This document shows positions 16,668 to 25,389 of a stretch of DNA of 64,000 bases, piece after piece. The stretch comes from Cohnella kolymensis (GTDB lineage Bacteria; Bacillota; Bacilli; Paenibacillales; Paenibacillaceae). Location of the stretch: contig NZ_JXAL01000001.1 of NCBI RefSeq assembly GCF_000829465.1, positions 558,001 through 622,000 on the forward strand. Reading direction: 5' to 3'. The notes under the pieces were generated by a model, which did no database searches, was not told the DNA's origin, and worked only from the letters and a program-made list of their open reading frames with translations. Positions within the stretch are counted from its first letter, which is position 1. The number at the start of each line of letters is the position of its first letter. The position numbers and the translations under genes were made by a program.

Positions 16668-17015
16668 TTACGAGTGTTCTAGCACTGCTGTTTGTCCGAT
16701 CCGAACCCCTGCCGGCTCCAGCGTACCTGCAGGAAGCTCAACAACCGAACGTGTACCCTGGAAGTTCTTACCGATCGTTCCGGGTTTCAAGCTGTGTTCG
16801 ATGCCGACGATTTGGTTCGTCTCGTCTAGATGAAGCACGTCAATCGAATACTTCATAAAGAAAGAATGTACCGATCGGCACGGTCGAATGTGTAAGCCGT
16901 GTCCCTCCGACAGCGCAGCTGTGAACATCAGCCCTCTTAGTCGCCTTAGGAATGAATATGCCTTGACGACCTGATGTCCCAGCAGTTGTCCGCTCTCTTC
17001 AATGAACAGCTTCAT
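16668..17015 (-). CDS. DUF192 family protein
   Basis: 115 residues covering one DUF192 domain: LRRLRGLMFTAAL near the N-terminus, HSFFMKYSIDVLHLD in the middle and VVELPAGTLEPAGVRIGQ at the end. The biochemical role of this small beta-barrel family is unknown. It is the first gene behind the c-di-GMP riboswitch and lies 40 bases upstream of flp, so it is probably co-transcribed with the pilus genes. GGGGGGTGAT is about 11 bases before ATG 17015. Confidence 0.85.
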   Translation of the reverse strand: MKLFIEESGQLLGHQVVKAYSFLRRLRGLMFTAALSEGHGLHIRPCRSVHSFFMKYSIDVLHLDETNQIVGIEHSLKPGTIGKNFQGTRSVVELPAGTLEPAGVRIGQTAVLEHS

Positions 17016-17042
17016 TCGACAGGATCACCCCCCAGGAATGTG

Positions 17043-17072
17043 AAAAAACCCACCTTTTCCCGAAAGGAGGGT
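17043..17072 (-). terminator. Terminator of the riboswitch expression platform
   Basis: On the minus strand ACCCTCCTTT, a CGGG loop and AAAAGGTGGGT form a stem followed directly by TTTTTT. It lies between the c-di-GMP aptamer and the DUF192 start, where a riboswitch-controlled terminator is expected. Confidence 0.8.
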
Positions 17073-17094
17073 CAAAAAAGAAGCTCCCCTTCAT

Positions 17095-17185
17095 CTTTCG
17101 GCAGCTGGCTGGCAATAACGCTTGCGCGTCTTAGCCCCTGTAGCTTTGCGTCACCGATTTTCACCGGCTTTGCCTTTATCGAGAC
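17095..17185 (-). promoter_or_regulatory. c-di-GMP-I (GEMM) riboswitch aptamer
   Basis: Read on the minus strand this stretch contains GGCAAAGCCGG, a small hairpin closed by a GAAA tetraloop (CCGGT-GAAA-ATCGG), then GACGCAAAGC (17143-17152) and a GGGGCTAAG element with a second hairpin (CGCGCAAGCG). These are the conserved parts of the class-I c-di-GMP aptamer in the right order: tetraloop, GACGCAAAGC joining segment, and a tetraloop receptor like CCTAAG. An intrinsic terminator follows at 17043-17072, before the DUF192 and Tad pilus genes. Whether c-di-GMP turns the operon on or off cannot be read by eye. Confidence 0.85.
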
Positions 17186-17238
17186 TCAGCAGAGCGTTAC
17201 GTTCGCTGATTCGATGATCTCATCATAAGCGTTGGAAT

Positions 17239-17268
17239 ATTATTCCTAGAATCCATCTTACTTCTCAA
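17239..17268 (-). promoter_or_regulatory. Candidate promoter for the riboswitch and Tad operon
   Basis: On the minus strand TTGAGA (17263-17268) and AATAAT (17239-17244) are 18 bases apart, a moderate vegetative-type match just upstream of the aptamer. The -10 element lies in a small palindrome, GGAATAATATTCC. I see nothing else convincing in 17270-17500. Confidence 0.4.
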
Positions 17269-17500
17269 TTTTCCGACCGCGTCAGTATGCCTTTCGGCAT
17301 GAAGATACATAGGACGAATGTTACAATCAAGGTCGCACGACGACTTGGTTAGACATGATAAGTAGGTCTTTCGATTTAGTTACGACATTTTACTCACAAT
17401 AACATCCAATTTCATATCGTTGTTCCATAATTTACTAATTTATATATGTCTGGTTCTTTAGTCTTGGGTTCATGGTCTTACGTACCATGGCAAAGTAAAG

Positions 17501-17526
17501 GGCAAATCTGCGAGAACAGATTCGCC
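17501..17526 (-). terminator. Probable terminator after topB
   Basis: GGCAAATCTG and CAGATTCGCC pair across a 6-nt loop with one wobble. The following minus-strand sequence CTTTACTTTG is only moderately T-rich. Confidence 0.55.
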
Positions 17527-17531
17527 TCTTC

Positions 17532-19788
17532 TTAAATTCTATCTAACGCCAACTCGCCTGTATCTTTGTCTTTCAGCACAATGTAAGCGTCGAAAGCCTC
17601 GCCTTCACCTTTGCCGAATTTCAGCTTTGCGGTTTTACCCTTCTCGATTAGGCTTCTTACCATCGTATCGGTTAGAGTGCGGCCTAAGCTTTCCTTCCAG
17701 ATGACAAAGCCGCATCCTGACCGGTAGTTGCTGCATCCGTAACCTTTGCGGCCCATGAAAATATGGCCGCCGCAGCCGGCCCGCGGACAAGCGGCAATCG
17801 TCCCCGGTTCGGCAGTTGCGGCAGAGGTCTTAGCGCGTGTGGAACTCGCCGCAGCGCTCGAGCCGGTTTTATTGCCGGCGGTGGACTTCCTCTTGCCGAC
17901 CGCCTCTTTGGGTGCAGGTTCGCTCTTCGCGAATGCGTTCCTAGTCGCCGGGCGCTGGTGGCCGACTTTATCTATGATTTGAATGGTGAATTTCTTGACA
18001 TTGCCCATGAACGCTTCGGCAGAAGCTTGTCCGCGGGATATCTCCGTTAAACGCCGCTCCCAATGCCCGGTCATCTCAGGTGAAGTGAGCAGCTCCACTC
18101 CGGCTCCGCGAATGAGCTCGATAGCCGTTCGTCCTTTTGCGTAATCATGATTTTCTTGCCCTGCATGTCCACATAACCGACCTGCTTCAGCCGTTCGATC
18201 GTAGCGGCCCGTGTGGCAGGCGTTCCGAGTCCGGAATCCTTCATGGCATCGCGCAGCTCATCATCTTCGATTTGTTTGCCCGCGCTCTCCATCGCTTTCA
18301 ACAGGGTTCCCTCAGTAAAATGTTTCGGAGGCTGTGTTTCTTTCGCTTTGACCTCGGCGCCCGTGCAGAATACCGGAAGCTGTGGATTCAGCTCGAATGG
18401 CGCGTCCGTTTCTTCTTCCTCGTCCTCCCGATCCTGCGATGCGGAGCCTTCTTCTTTGCCGTTCTGCCTGGAGGACTTAGGAGCATCAGCTGCATAGATG
18501 GTCTTCCAACCTAGCGAGAGCAGCTGCTTAACCGTTGTTTTGAAGGTTTCCCGCTCCACCTCTGTCATCACCGTGTGAACCTTATACTCAGCAGCCGGAT
18601 AGAATTGGGACAAAAACCGCCGGACAATCAGGTCATACAGCTTGCGTTCATCCGGGCTCAGCCCCTGCGGCTTTTTCATCGTCGGCATAATCGCATGGTG
18701 GTCTTCCACTTTAGCCGGGTTACAAATATTTTTGTTGTTCGTGTGGACCAGCTTCTTGTTCGCGGACTGGACGTAATCGCCGTAGTCGCTGGAACCGCGC
18801 ATGTTGTCCAGAATCCGATGCATTTCCGGAATGTTCTGCTCATTCACATAGTTGGAGTTGGTCCGCGGATAGGAAATGACTTTATGTTTTTCGTACAGTG
18901 CCTGAGCCGTATCAAGCGTCTTCTTGGCGGAAAAGCCGAATTTGCCGTTCGCTTCCCGCTGCAGCAGCGTCAAGTCATACAGCTTAAAAGGATACTCCTT
19001 CGTCTCTTTAACCTCGTAGCTGAGGAGTGTGCCAGGCTTGTCCTTTATTTTCGCTGCGATCGCTTCCGCTTTGTCCGGATCGGTAATCCGCTCACCCTGC
19101 CAGATGCCCTTATAAGCTGTGGATTCTTGTGAAAATAAACCTGTCACGTCGTAAAATTTCAGCGAATCGAACGCTTCGATCTGCTTCTGCCGATCATAGA
19201 TTAGCGCAAGCACCGGCGTCTGCACGCGTCCGACGGACAGCAGCTCGTTATGCTTGGTTGTGAAAGCGCGCGAGCCATTCATTCCGATCAGCCAATCGGC
19301 CTCGCTGCGTGCGCGGGCGGCCCGCGTCAGGTTGTCATATTCGGTGTTATCTTTTAGCTGGTCGAATCCTTTGCGTATCGTCTCTGCAGTCAGATCGGAA
19401 ATCCAGAGCCGCTTGACCGGCTGCTGCAAATGCAGATGCTCCCGAATGAGCGAAAAGATATGCTGCCCTTCGCGCCCGGCGTCGCAGGCATTCACAAGCA
19501 TGCCGCTGCGGGCGGCTAATTCTTTAATTACATGAAGCTGGTCTTTTGTTCTCGGGTTGGGAAGGAGTTTGAATGTATCCGGAATAATGGGCAGGTCGCC
19601 GAATCTCCATTTCTTGTATTTCTCGTCATAGAGGTCGGGTTCAGCCAATCCGATCAGATGGCCGATGGCCAGGTAATGATATAATTATCGCCCTCCAAAA
19701 ACGACCGTTTGTTGACCGCTTTCGGTTCGATGACGGCGGCAATGTTGCGGCCCATATCCGGTTTTTCCGCTATGACCAACGTCTTCAA
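17532..19788 (-). CDS. topB: DNA topoisomerase III (two apparent frameshifts)
   Basis: About 752 residues when repaired. It is a type IA topoisomerase: Toprim start KTLVIAEKPDMGRN, acidic motif DAGREGQ, active-site region KVISYPRTNSNYV with the nucleophilic Tyr, and a C-terminal zinc ribbon (CPRAGCGGHIF, CSNYRSGCGF). The enzyme decatenates replication intermediates with RecQ-type helicases. TTG 19788 is the likely start, with GAGAGG upstream. The frame breaks at 19669-19670, where the expected ITWAIGHLIGLAEPD is restored by one added C, and at 18133-18134, where ITQKGRTAIELIRGAG is restored the same way. The C-terminal 189 residues would otherwise look like a separate gene. Confidence 0.9.
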
Positions 19789-19880
19789 AAGGGTTCGTTC
19801 CTCTCTATTTGTTTAATGCGGTAAAAGTGCTGTTTTCGCTCAATTATATCACATGTCCTTAACTGCCTTAATGAGTCCAA

Positions 19881-19926
19881 AAACATAAAAACCCCTGGCA
19901 TGGCGACATATTCGCCGAACCTAGGG
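19881..19926 (-). terminator. Imperfect terminator after the MFS gene
   Basis: On the minus strand CCCTAGG, CGGCGA and their imperfect complements (TCGCC, GCCAGGGG) form a stem followed by TTTTTATGTTTTT. It lies between the MFS stop (19981) and topB. Confidence 0.6.
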
Positions 19927-19980
19927 TGTGCTTCACCGTTATGTTTGCCGCGGCATTTGCGCGACAGGCCGTAAGGCGGC

Positions 19981-21225
19981 TTAGCCGCTTTGCGCGTTGG
20001 AAACCGGCACCTGGCTGCTCCGCAAGAATGCGTCCTCCTTGTGAAACAAATACCCGCAAAGCAGTCCGCCGCAGGCCGCGACAATGCCCCCGCCGGCGAA
20101 GACTGCACGAAGGCCCAACAACTCGTGAAGCCAACCGGCACTGATTAGTGAGATGACCATACAGCCCATGAAGACTGTATTGATCGCAGTGCCTGCCCTT
20201 CCTTGATACGCATAATCCACCTTGGTCTGCATTAATGTGGACAGGCCGACGTTGATTCCAACTTGGCCGGCACTGTAAACGATGACTCCGACGCATAACG
20301 CCCACAGCGCAGGATACACGACCATTGCCGTAAAGCCTATGCCCATGCAAAGCATTCCGACAGACAGAAACCGGTCGTGCGGCCATTTCAATTTGTGTAT
20401 GAAGAAGGTGGCTGCAAGCATCGCCACACCCTCGATCAAGAGGATGATTGAGAGCACCTCTTTCGCCATTCCTAAAAAGTCCGTTACTACAAACACCTGC
20501 AGCACTTGGATGATCCCGGCGCCTAAGCCGAAAAATATACACGAAAGCATAACAATCCGGGAGACAGGGTTATGTATAACGTAGCGAAAGCCCTCCTTAA
20601 AATCGTCCCGGATGCCTTGTATTCCTGTGCGCGTTTGTTGCTCGGCGTCCGCACCCGGGACTCGGATGGAACTGATGATAAGAACATTACCGAGCAGGAG
20701 CACAACGTTAACGAGCAGAGTCACTGAAGCCCCAAGCTGCATATACACCAAAGTGCCGAGCGCGGGACCGAGCATCAGCATCGTGCTGAACGTAATCTGG
20801 CGCAAAGATGCCGCTGTTTTCAAATCATCCTTGGGCACAAATTGCATCATAAATGCGGGCGCAGGAGAGCGAAACAGCAGCGTCCCCAGCGAACAGAGAA
20901 AGGCGCCGATATAGAGCACGAGCAGAGACTCCATCATATACCCGCCGATCAGCAAAATGACAAATCCGATCCGCAGAAGGTTAGCGGCGAGAATCGTTTT
21001 TTTGCGGTTCCACCTGTCTGCCAACACGCCGATTAACGGTCCGAAGATAAAAATTGGCGCAAACTCGCAAAACAGGATAACGGATACGGCGAACGAGGAG
21101 TTGTTTGAGAGCGTTAATACCATATACATCAAGGCCATATTCCGAAACCAGTCGCCAAGCTCCGAAAGCCATGACGCCACCCAATAACGCAAATACATCG
21201 GATTAGAACGAAGCAGAGCGAGCAT
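19981..21225 (-). CDS. MFS transporter (MdtG/macrolide-efflux-like)
   Basis: About 414 residues with twelve predicted membrane helices. The loop motif GVLADRWNRKK (motif A) lies after helix 2. The order and lengths of segments match drug/H+ antiporters of the MFS such as the macrolide-efflux MefA-like group. The first methionine compatible with a ribosome-binding-like sequence (GGGGAA) is ATG 21225; an in-frame GTG at 21258 is an alternative. The substrate is unknown. It appears to be monocistronic. Confidence 0.8.
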   Translation of the reverse strand: MLALLRSNPMYLRYWVASWLSELGDWFRNMALMYMVLTLSNNSSFAVSVILFCEFAPIFIFGPLIGVLADRWNRKKTILAANLLRIGFVILLIGGYMMESLLVLYIGAFLCSLGTLLFRSPAPAFMMQFVPKDDLKTAASLRQITFSTMLMLGPALGTLVYMQLGASVTLLVNVVLLLGNVLIISSIRVPGADAEQQTRTGIQGIRDDFKEGFRYVIHNPVSRIVMLSCIFFGLGAGIIQVLQVFVVTDFLGMAKEVLSIILLIEGVAMLAATFFIHKLKWPHDRFLSVGMLCMGIGFTAMVVYPALWALCVGVIVYSAGQVGINVGLSTLMQTKVDYAYQGRAGTAINTVFMGCMVISLISAGWLHELLGLRAVFAGGGIVAACGGLLCGYLFHKEDAFLRSSQVPVSNAQSG

Positions 21226-21308
21226 GATCGGTTCCCCGCTTTCCACTAGTAGAGACACCTTAAATCATACCATATATTGTAATTCCGCTGTGAGGAAGTC
21301 TGAAAACG

Positions 21309-21356
21309 TTGACTGGTGATTTCTTTTCTGCTATGCTGTAATTACAGTTTAACTGT
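21309..21356 (+). promoter_or_regulatory. Promoter and palindromic operator of the toxin-antitoxin genes
   Basis: TTGACT (21309-21314) and TATGCT (21332-21337) are separated by 17 bases. Overlapping the -10 are a perfect 12-bp palindrome CTGTAATTACAG (21336-21347) and a 13-base inverted repeat ACAGTT-T-AACTGT (21344-21356). This is the expected layout for autoregulation by an AbrB/MazE-like antitoxin. Confidence 0.65.
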
Positions 21357-21399
21357 ATTTTTAATTTATAGAATAGAGTTGTATTAGGAGTCTATAGAT

Positions 21400-21717
21400 A
21401 TGAGTGACTTGATAATTCAAAAAGTTCAAAAAAGAATGTTGATTAGTTTAGCAGAAGTATCTAAGGAATTCGATTTACATGAGGGTGACTTTATTAGTAT
21501 TGAAGAACGTGATGGCGGCATCTTTTTAAAGCCTGTCTCTTGGCACGATAAGAGCCAGGAATATTTTTGGACGGATAAATGGCAAGAAAAAATGCGAAAA
21601 AGCAAAGAAGCATTGGAAACCGGGAAATTTCAGCTGATCCAGAACCAAGCGGATCTCCTTAAAGAGTTGGGTGGAAAAGATGCCGACAATGATTCTGACG
21701 ACCCCGTTCAAGGATGA
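21400..21717 (+). CDS. Antitoxin, AbrB/MazE-type DNA-binding domain
   Basis: 105 residues. The N-terminal 50 residues have the swapped-hairpin AbrB pattern: VQKRMLISLAEVSKEFDLHEGDFISIEER. The C-terminal half is charged and probably neutralises the toxin. AGGAG precedes ATG 21400. It overlaps the toxin gene by 38 bases, the normal antitoxin-first order. It likely represses its own promoter through the palindromes at 21336-21356. Base composition is more A/T-rich than in neighbouring genes, consistent with acquisition. Confidence 0.8.
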   Translation: MSDLIIQKVQKRMLISLAEVSKEFDLHEGDFISIEERDGGIFLKPVSWHDKSQEYFWTDKWQEKMRKSKEALETGKFQLIQNQADLLKELGGKDADNDSDDPVQG

Positions 21718-21937
21718 TTTCTTTGCCTTAACGGAAATCGAACAAAAGCAGGGAAGAAAGGCCATTAAGTTTCTAACCGATAATCCGAAACACCCTTCGC
21801 TACAGATTCATCGTATTAAGGGCACAAATTTTGGGGAAGCTTATGTGAATAAAGATATTCGAATTATTTATGAACAAAATTCCGACACTTTAATTTTACT
21901 GGCTATCGGCCATCATGATGTTTTGAAAAAATATTAG
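21680..21937 (+). CDS. RelE/ParE-superfamily toxin
   Basis: 85 residues. The TTPFKDDFFALTEIEQKQGRKAIKFL start, the HRIKGTNFGEAYVNKDIRIIYE strand region and the terminal ILLAIGHHDVLKKY helix fit the RelE/YafQ/ParE fold. RelE-type toxins cleave mRNA in the ribosome, whereas ParE poisons gyrase. The basic residues and C-terminal GHHD favour an RNase-like or YafQ-like type, but this is not certain. ATG 21680 follows GGTGG; the next in-frame ATG is 21689. Translation is coupled to the antitoxin. Confidence 0.8.
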   Translation: MPTMILTTPFKDDFFALTEIEQKQGRKAIKFLTDNPKHPSLQIHRIKGTNFGEAYVNKDIRIIYEQNSDTLILLAIGHHDVLKKY

Positions 21938-21962
21938 AATTGATTGGATTTTAAAGTAGCCT

Positions 21963-21998
21963 AAGCAAAAAGGTCGACACATGTCGGCCTTTTTGCTT
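21963..21998. terminator. Bidirectional terminator between the toxin gene and yolD
   Basis: AAGCAAAAAGGTCGACA pairs with TGTCGGCCTTTTTGCTT, nearly perfect over 17 bp with T-runs in both directions. Confidence 0.9.
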
Positions 21999-22009
21999 TA
22001 TCGTGCTCT

Positions 22010-22333
22010 TTATGCAAATTCCACTTCCAGAATGCCGGACAGCTTCACCCACTGTCCGGCGATGAGAATCCGGTAAGCCAATACATCCAGCTTGGTGATC
22101 ATGCCGGTGATGCTGCGGTTCTCGAACGGATCCCACAGCACCAGCCGCACCGCCTCCCCGTTCCGGTAAGCGTCGCTTAGACGCTCGTTGATCTCTTCCC
22201 ATTTATACGGATCCAGAATCGGCTGCTCCTTGCGGACCAATTCATGATTGACCTCCAAAATCCGTTCCTTATGCTCCGGCAGCATCATCCGGCTTGATTC
22301 CCACAGTCCATTGCCTTCAAGCTTTTTCCTCAT
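22010..22333 (-). CDS. YolD-like protein
   Basis: 107 residues. The KLEGNGLWESSRMMLPEHKERI start is the YolD-family signature, and the C-terminal half has the VRLVLWDPFENRSITGMITKLD strand pattern. YolD-like proteins accompany Y-family polymerases such as UvrX/YqjW in Bacillota and are thought to act with them in the SOS response. Its ATG overlaps the polymerase stop (ATGA, 22330-22333) with GGAGG upstream, so the two are translationally coupled. Confidence 0.9.
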   Translation of the reverse strand: MRKKLEGNGLWESSRMMLPEHKERILEVNHELVRKEQPILDPYKWEEINERLSDAYRNGEAVRLVLWDPFENRSITGMITKLDVLAYRILIAGQWVKLSGILEVEFA

Positions 22334-23597
22334 TTGTAGTGTCCTCCGATCTTGCCTGCCCTGTCCTTGGCCTGCCCCATCTCTGTAACCGAGACAGCTC
22401 TCATGATCGCGGTACTGCCATACTTCTGCTTCAAAGCATCCGTCGTCTTCTCCAACAAGCGGAACCGCTCCCGTTCGTCGAACAGCGATAATTGATATTC
22501 TTCTTCATTAGAGAGCTGCGACAGGCTGACCCCGACTTTACGCACGGGGAGCTTCTGCCAGTGCTGCTTGAACAGCTCAACCGCGGCATGGTACACCTGG
22601 TTCGTCACATTCGTCGGCTCGGGCATCTTCATCTGCCGGTAAAACCCGGTCGGACGCTCGAAGTCCGCGCCTTGGCACCCGACCGATATGACAAAGCCCA
22701 TGTAGCCCATGCTCCGGCAGCGTTGGCACACCAGCTCAGTCAGCTCCAGCAGAATCACCTTAATCTCATCCAGCGTTCTGTAATCCCTCGGCAGCGTCAT
22801 CTGGTGCCCGACGCTCTTCGGCGCTTCTTCATGCGTATACGGACTGACCGGGCTGTCATCGATTCCGTTCGCCATGCGCCAATAGAGTTCTGCATCGATA
22901 TCGCAGTTTTTGTTGAACTTCTTCTTCATCATCCGCTTCAGTTCAGCAAGCGGAGTTTGGGCGAGGTGCCCGATGGTGGGCAGTCCCATTGAGGTAAAAT
23001 GAGCGGTCATCCGGCTTCCGACCATGAACATCTTGTTAATCGGCTGCGGCCAAAGCGTCGTCGGCAGGTCTTCCTTCCGAAGCACGAACAGACCGTCCTT
23101 GTTCTTTTTCGCCCACAGGTCACACGCCATCTTCGCCGTTACCTTGGAGTAGCTGATGCCCAGACGGGTGTAAATGCCCGTAGCGTTGCGGACGTCATCC
23201 TGTATGGCTTGCGCAATTTCCGTGGGCGTTCCGAACAACTTCAGACTGCCGGTAATGTCGATAAATTGCTCATCGATGGAATAAGGCTCCACCAGATCGC
23301 TGTATGTGCGCAAAATATCCGTAATCTGGATCGAAGTATCGATATACAGCTGCATTCGGGCTTGATCACGACCAGATCGGGACACTTGGCCAGCGCTTCG
23401 CGCAGCGTCTCGGCGGTCGTGACGCCGAATTGCTTGGCGAGGGGGCATGCCGCCAGTATAATGCCGCTTCGCCGCTCCGGATCTCCGGCTACAACGAGCG
23501 GTTTGTCGGCATATTGCGGATTTGCCGCCTTCTCCACGGACGCGTAAAAGCTCTGGCAGTCCGCGAGCATAATGACTCTGTCAGCACCTTTTGCCAT
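22330..23597 (-). CDS. Y-family DNA polymerase, UvrX/YqjW-like (one apparent frameshift)
   Basis: About 422 residues when repaired. Palm motifs are LADCQSFYASVEKA near the N-terminus and SIDEQFIDITG (catalytic SIDE) near residue 105. The thumb and little-finger domains follow. Such error-prone translesion polymerases are induced by DNA damage. The frame breaks at 23358-23360 (plus-strand GGG). One added G joins CPDLVVIKP to MQLYIDTSIQITDIL. It lies between an uncharacterised gene and yolD, and a LexA box lies upstream of the operon. Confidence 0.88.
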
Positions 23598-23602
23598 CTC
23601 GA

Positions 23603-23974
23603 TCACCCATCTGTCAGCTGCACCCCTGTGTACCGGCTTGCTTTTTTCAGAGCTTCCGTCCGGACCGTCCCCCAGAGCAGCGTAATATGATGCTGATAAC
23701 CCCGGCACAAGTAATCGGCCTCTATTCCCGTTCTCGTCTGCTTCTCCGGAAGCACTTTGATCCCGCGCTCCCGCAGCTCCTTTTTCAACAAATAATGTTC
23801 GTTAATAATGTCGTCCTGCACTTTCTGCAAGCCTCGAATTAAAACCAAATCCAGCTTAAATCCCGCCGAGTGAGCCGTATGAATGTCGCGTTGAATGTAA
23901 TCGAGCATAACAGGGATTAGAATCGCTTCCTTCACCATTCGCAGCTCTTCTTTGTTCAGCATCGGAGGCTTCAT
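23603..23974 (-). CDS. Uncharacterised first gene of the SOS polymerase operon
   Basis: 123 residues, soluble, with long amphipathic helices (LNKEELRMVKEAILIPVMLDYI; GLQKVQDDIINEHYLL) and a C-terminal YLCRGYQHHITLLWGTVRTEALKKAS block. I do not recognise a family name. It ends five bases before the polymerase start and begins with AGGGG before ATG 23974. It lies directly behind two LexA boxes, so it is probably SOS-induced and may act with the polymerase. It is distinct from YolD, which is also present. Confidence 0.75.
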   Translation of the reverse strand: MKPPMLNKEELRMVKEAILIPVMLDYIQRDIHTAHSAGFKLDLVLIRGLQKVQDDIINEHYLLKKELRERGIKVLPEKQTRTGIEADYLCRGYQHHITLLWGTVRTEALKKASRYTGVQLTDG

Positions 23975-24031
23975 GCGGTTTCCCCTGCCTCTTGGATAAA
24001 ATTGCCCTTCTAGGGTGCATAATATTATATG

Positions 24032-24045
24032 CGAACATATGTGCG
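24032..24045. promoter_or_regulatory. LexA (SOS) box, near-consensus
   Basis: CGAACATATGTGCG differs from the Bacillus SOS consensus CGAAC-N4-GTTCG by one base. It lies 58 bases upstream of the minus-strand polymerase operon. Confidence 0.6.
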
Positions 24046-24061
24046 TGATGTCTATTATATA

Positions 24062-24075
24062 CGAACATCAGTTCG
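24062..24075. promoter_or_regulatory. LexA (SOS) box, perfect
   Basis: CGAACATCAGTTCG matches CGAAC-N4-GTTCG exactly. It sits between the divergent polymerase operon and the SRAP gene, so LexA could repress both. Confidence 0.85.
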
Positions 24076-24150
24076 ATTATCCACGTTTATTTTTTCCCAA
24101 CATTGTGTTTGTTGAAACTGGGCTTATACTTAGAAAAGGGGGGAACGATG

Positions 24151-24831
24151 ATGTGCGGAAGATATACGATCGTAGTTTCCATTGAAGAATTAATGCTGCG
24201 GTACATGAGCGACATGCCCACGAACCGCTACCATACACCGCGTTACAATGTAGCTCCGATGCAGAATGTAACGGCCATCGTTCATGACGGTCAGAACAAC
24301 CGGATCGGCCAGCTTCGCTGGGGTTTGGTGCCCTCCTGGGCTTCTGACGACAAGATCGGCAGCAAAATGATCAATGCCCGCTCGGAAACGCTTCTGGAGA
24401 AGGCATCTTTTAAAAATTTGATTCAGCGCAAAAGAGCGATTGTACCGGCGGACGGATTTTATGAGTGGAAGCAGCACGGGGGCAAAAAACAGCCGATGCG
24501 GATTACGATGAAGGACGGCTCCATTTTCTCCATGGCCGCTCTTTATGACACTTGGACAAGCCCGGATGGCGGCAAATTAAGCACGTGTACGATTATTACG
24601 ACCAGGCCGAACAGCCTGATGGAGGATATTCACGACCGCATGCCGGTAATCTTGCGTCCCGAGGACGAAGCGTTGTGGCTGAACCGGGATCATAATGATG
24701 TGGATGCGCTCACCGGCCTGCTCACCCCGTACTCCGCCGATGAGATGAAGGCTTATCCGGTGTCTCCTTTGGTCGGGAATGTGAAGAACGACGTGAAGGA
24801 ATGCATCGAAGAGCAGCCGGTGTTGTTTTGA
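24151..24831 (+). CDS. SRAP domain protein (YoqW/YedK/HMCES family)
   Basis: 226 residues. It begins Met-Cys-Gly-Arg-Tyr; after Met removal Cys2 is the nucleophile that forms a covalent DNA-protein crosslink with abasic sites in single-stranded DNA. The other active-site parts are visible: the FYEW Glu, and the His of HDRMPVIL. AAAAGGGGGG with 7-nt spacing selects ATG 24151, which puts Cys at position 2. The upstream ATG at 24148 would not. It is divergent from the SOS polymerase operon and shares the LexA boxes, matching its role in DNA-damage tolerance. Confidence 0.92.
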   Translation: MCGRYTIVVSIEELMLRYMSDMPTNRYHTPRYNVAPMQNVTAIVHDGQNNRIGQLRWGLVPSWASDDKIGSKMINARSETLLEKASFKNLIQRKRAIVPADGFYEWKQHGGKKQPMRITMKDGSIFSMAALYDTWTSPDGGKLSTCTIITTRPNSLMEDIHDRMPVILRPEDEALWLNRDHNDVDALTGLLTPYSADEMKAYPVSPLVGNVKNDVKECIEEQPVLF

Positions 24832-24853
24832 CAGAGCCGCAGTGATTTCCTTG

Positions 24854-25255
24854 TTATGCGTTTCCTCTATGCTTTGGACTGATGATGACATACCCGATGA
24901 GCAGCAATACGATAACGATGGCGAGCAGCACGTTCTGCATCGCATTGTCCCGATTGATTATGATAAAGCGAAGCGTGGCGGTCATACCTATGTAGAGTAG
25001 ATTCTGGAGCGGGAAATGGTAATTTTCTTTGAAATACACTAAAATCATCGAAATAAAAGCGAAGTATAGAAAAAAGTTTACCACTTCAATCAATACTTCA
25101 TGCACATCTGCAGTTCCCGTCCATGCGAGATACGCAACCGACCCGACTTCCTTCAGCATGAGGAACAGGAGAATGATCATAACCGAGATCAGAGACACAT
25201 TCATCACGAATTGCGAGCCATGAACGACGTTACGTATCCATTTCGAAATTGTCAT
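24854..25255 (-). CDS. psiE: Phosphate-starvation-inducible PsiE family protein
   Basis: 133 residues with four predicted membrane helices, matching the PsiE domain (about residues 15-128), including FFLYFAFISMILVYFKENYHFPLQNLLYIGMTATLRFIIIN-like blocks around the third helix. Family members are small inner-membrane proteins of unknown function; in E. coli the gene is induced by phosphate starvation. GGAGCATG precedes ATG 25255. No obvious Pho box was noted upstream. Confidence 0.82.
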   Translation of the reverse strand: MTISKWIRNVVHGSQFVMNVSLISVMIILLFLMLKEVGSVAYLAWTGTADVHEVLIEVVNFFLYFAFISMILVYFKENYHFPLQNLLYIGMTATLRFIIINRDNAMQNVLLAIVIVLLLIGYVIISPKHRGNA

Positions 25256-25322
25256 ATCTGCATGCTCCTATTTTCTGTGGGGATGGCCCGTACAATGACC
25301 AGTATTCACTGAAACGCGTCTC

Positions 25323-25351
25323 TTGACACCCTCTGCCGGACTCGGTTATAT
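25323..25351 (+). promoter_or_regulatory. Vegetative promoter for the 25469 gene
   Basis: TTGACA (25323-25328) and TTATAT (25346-25351) with a 17-base spacer, close to the sigma-A consensus. Transcription would begin near 25358 and run through the hairpin at 25390-25439. Confidence 0.75.
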
Positions 25352-25389
25352 TGGATGAACAGAAATCAAATATGCAGCTCTTACGACGG

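Noticed and set aside
17532-18098. A stand-alone zinc-ribbon protein gene
   Set aside because: It is the C-terminal part of topoisomerase III, separated only by a frameshift at 18133-18134.
22330-23708. Two overlapping polymerase gene fragments as separate genes
   Set aside because: Together they cover one Y-family polymerase once the GGG run at 23358-23360 is given one more base.
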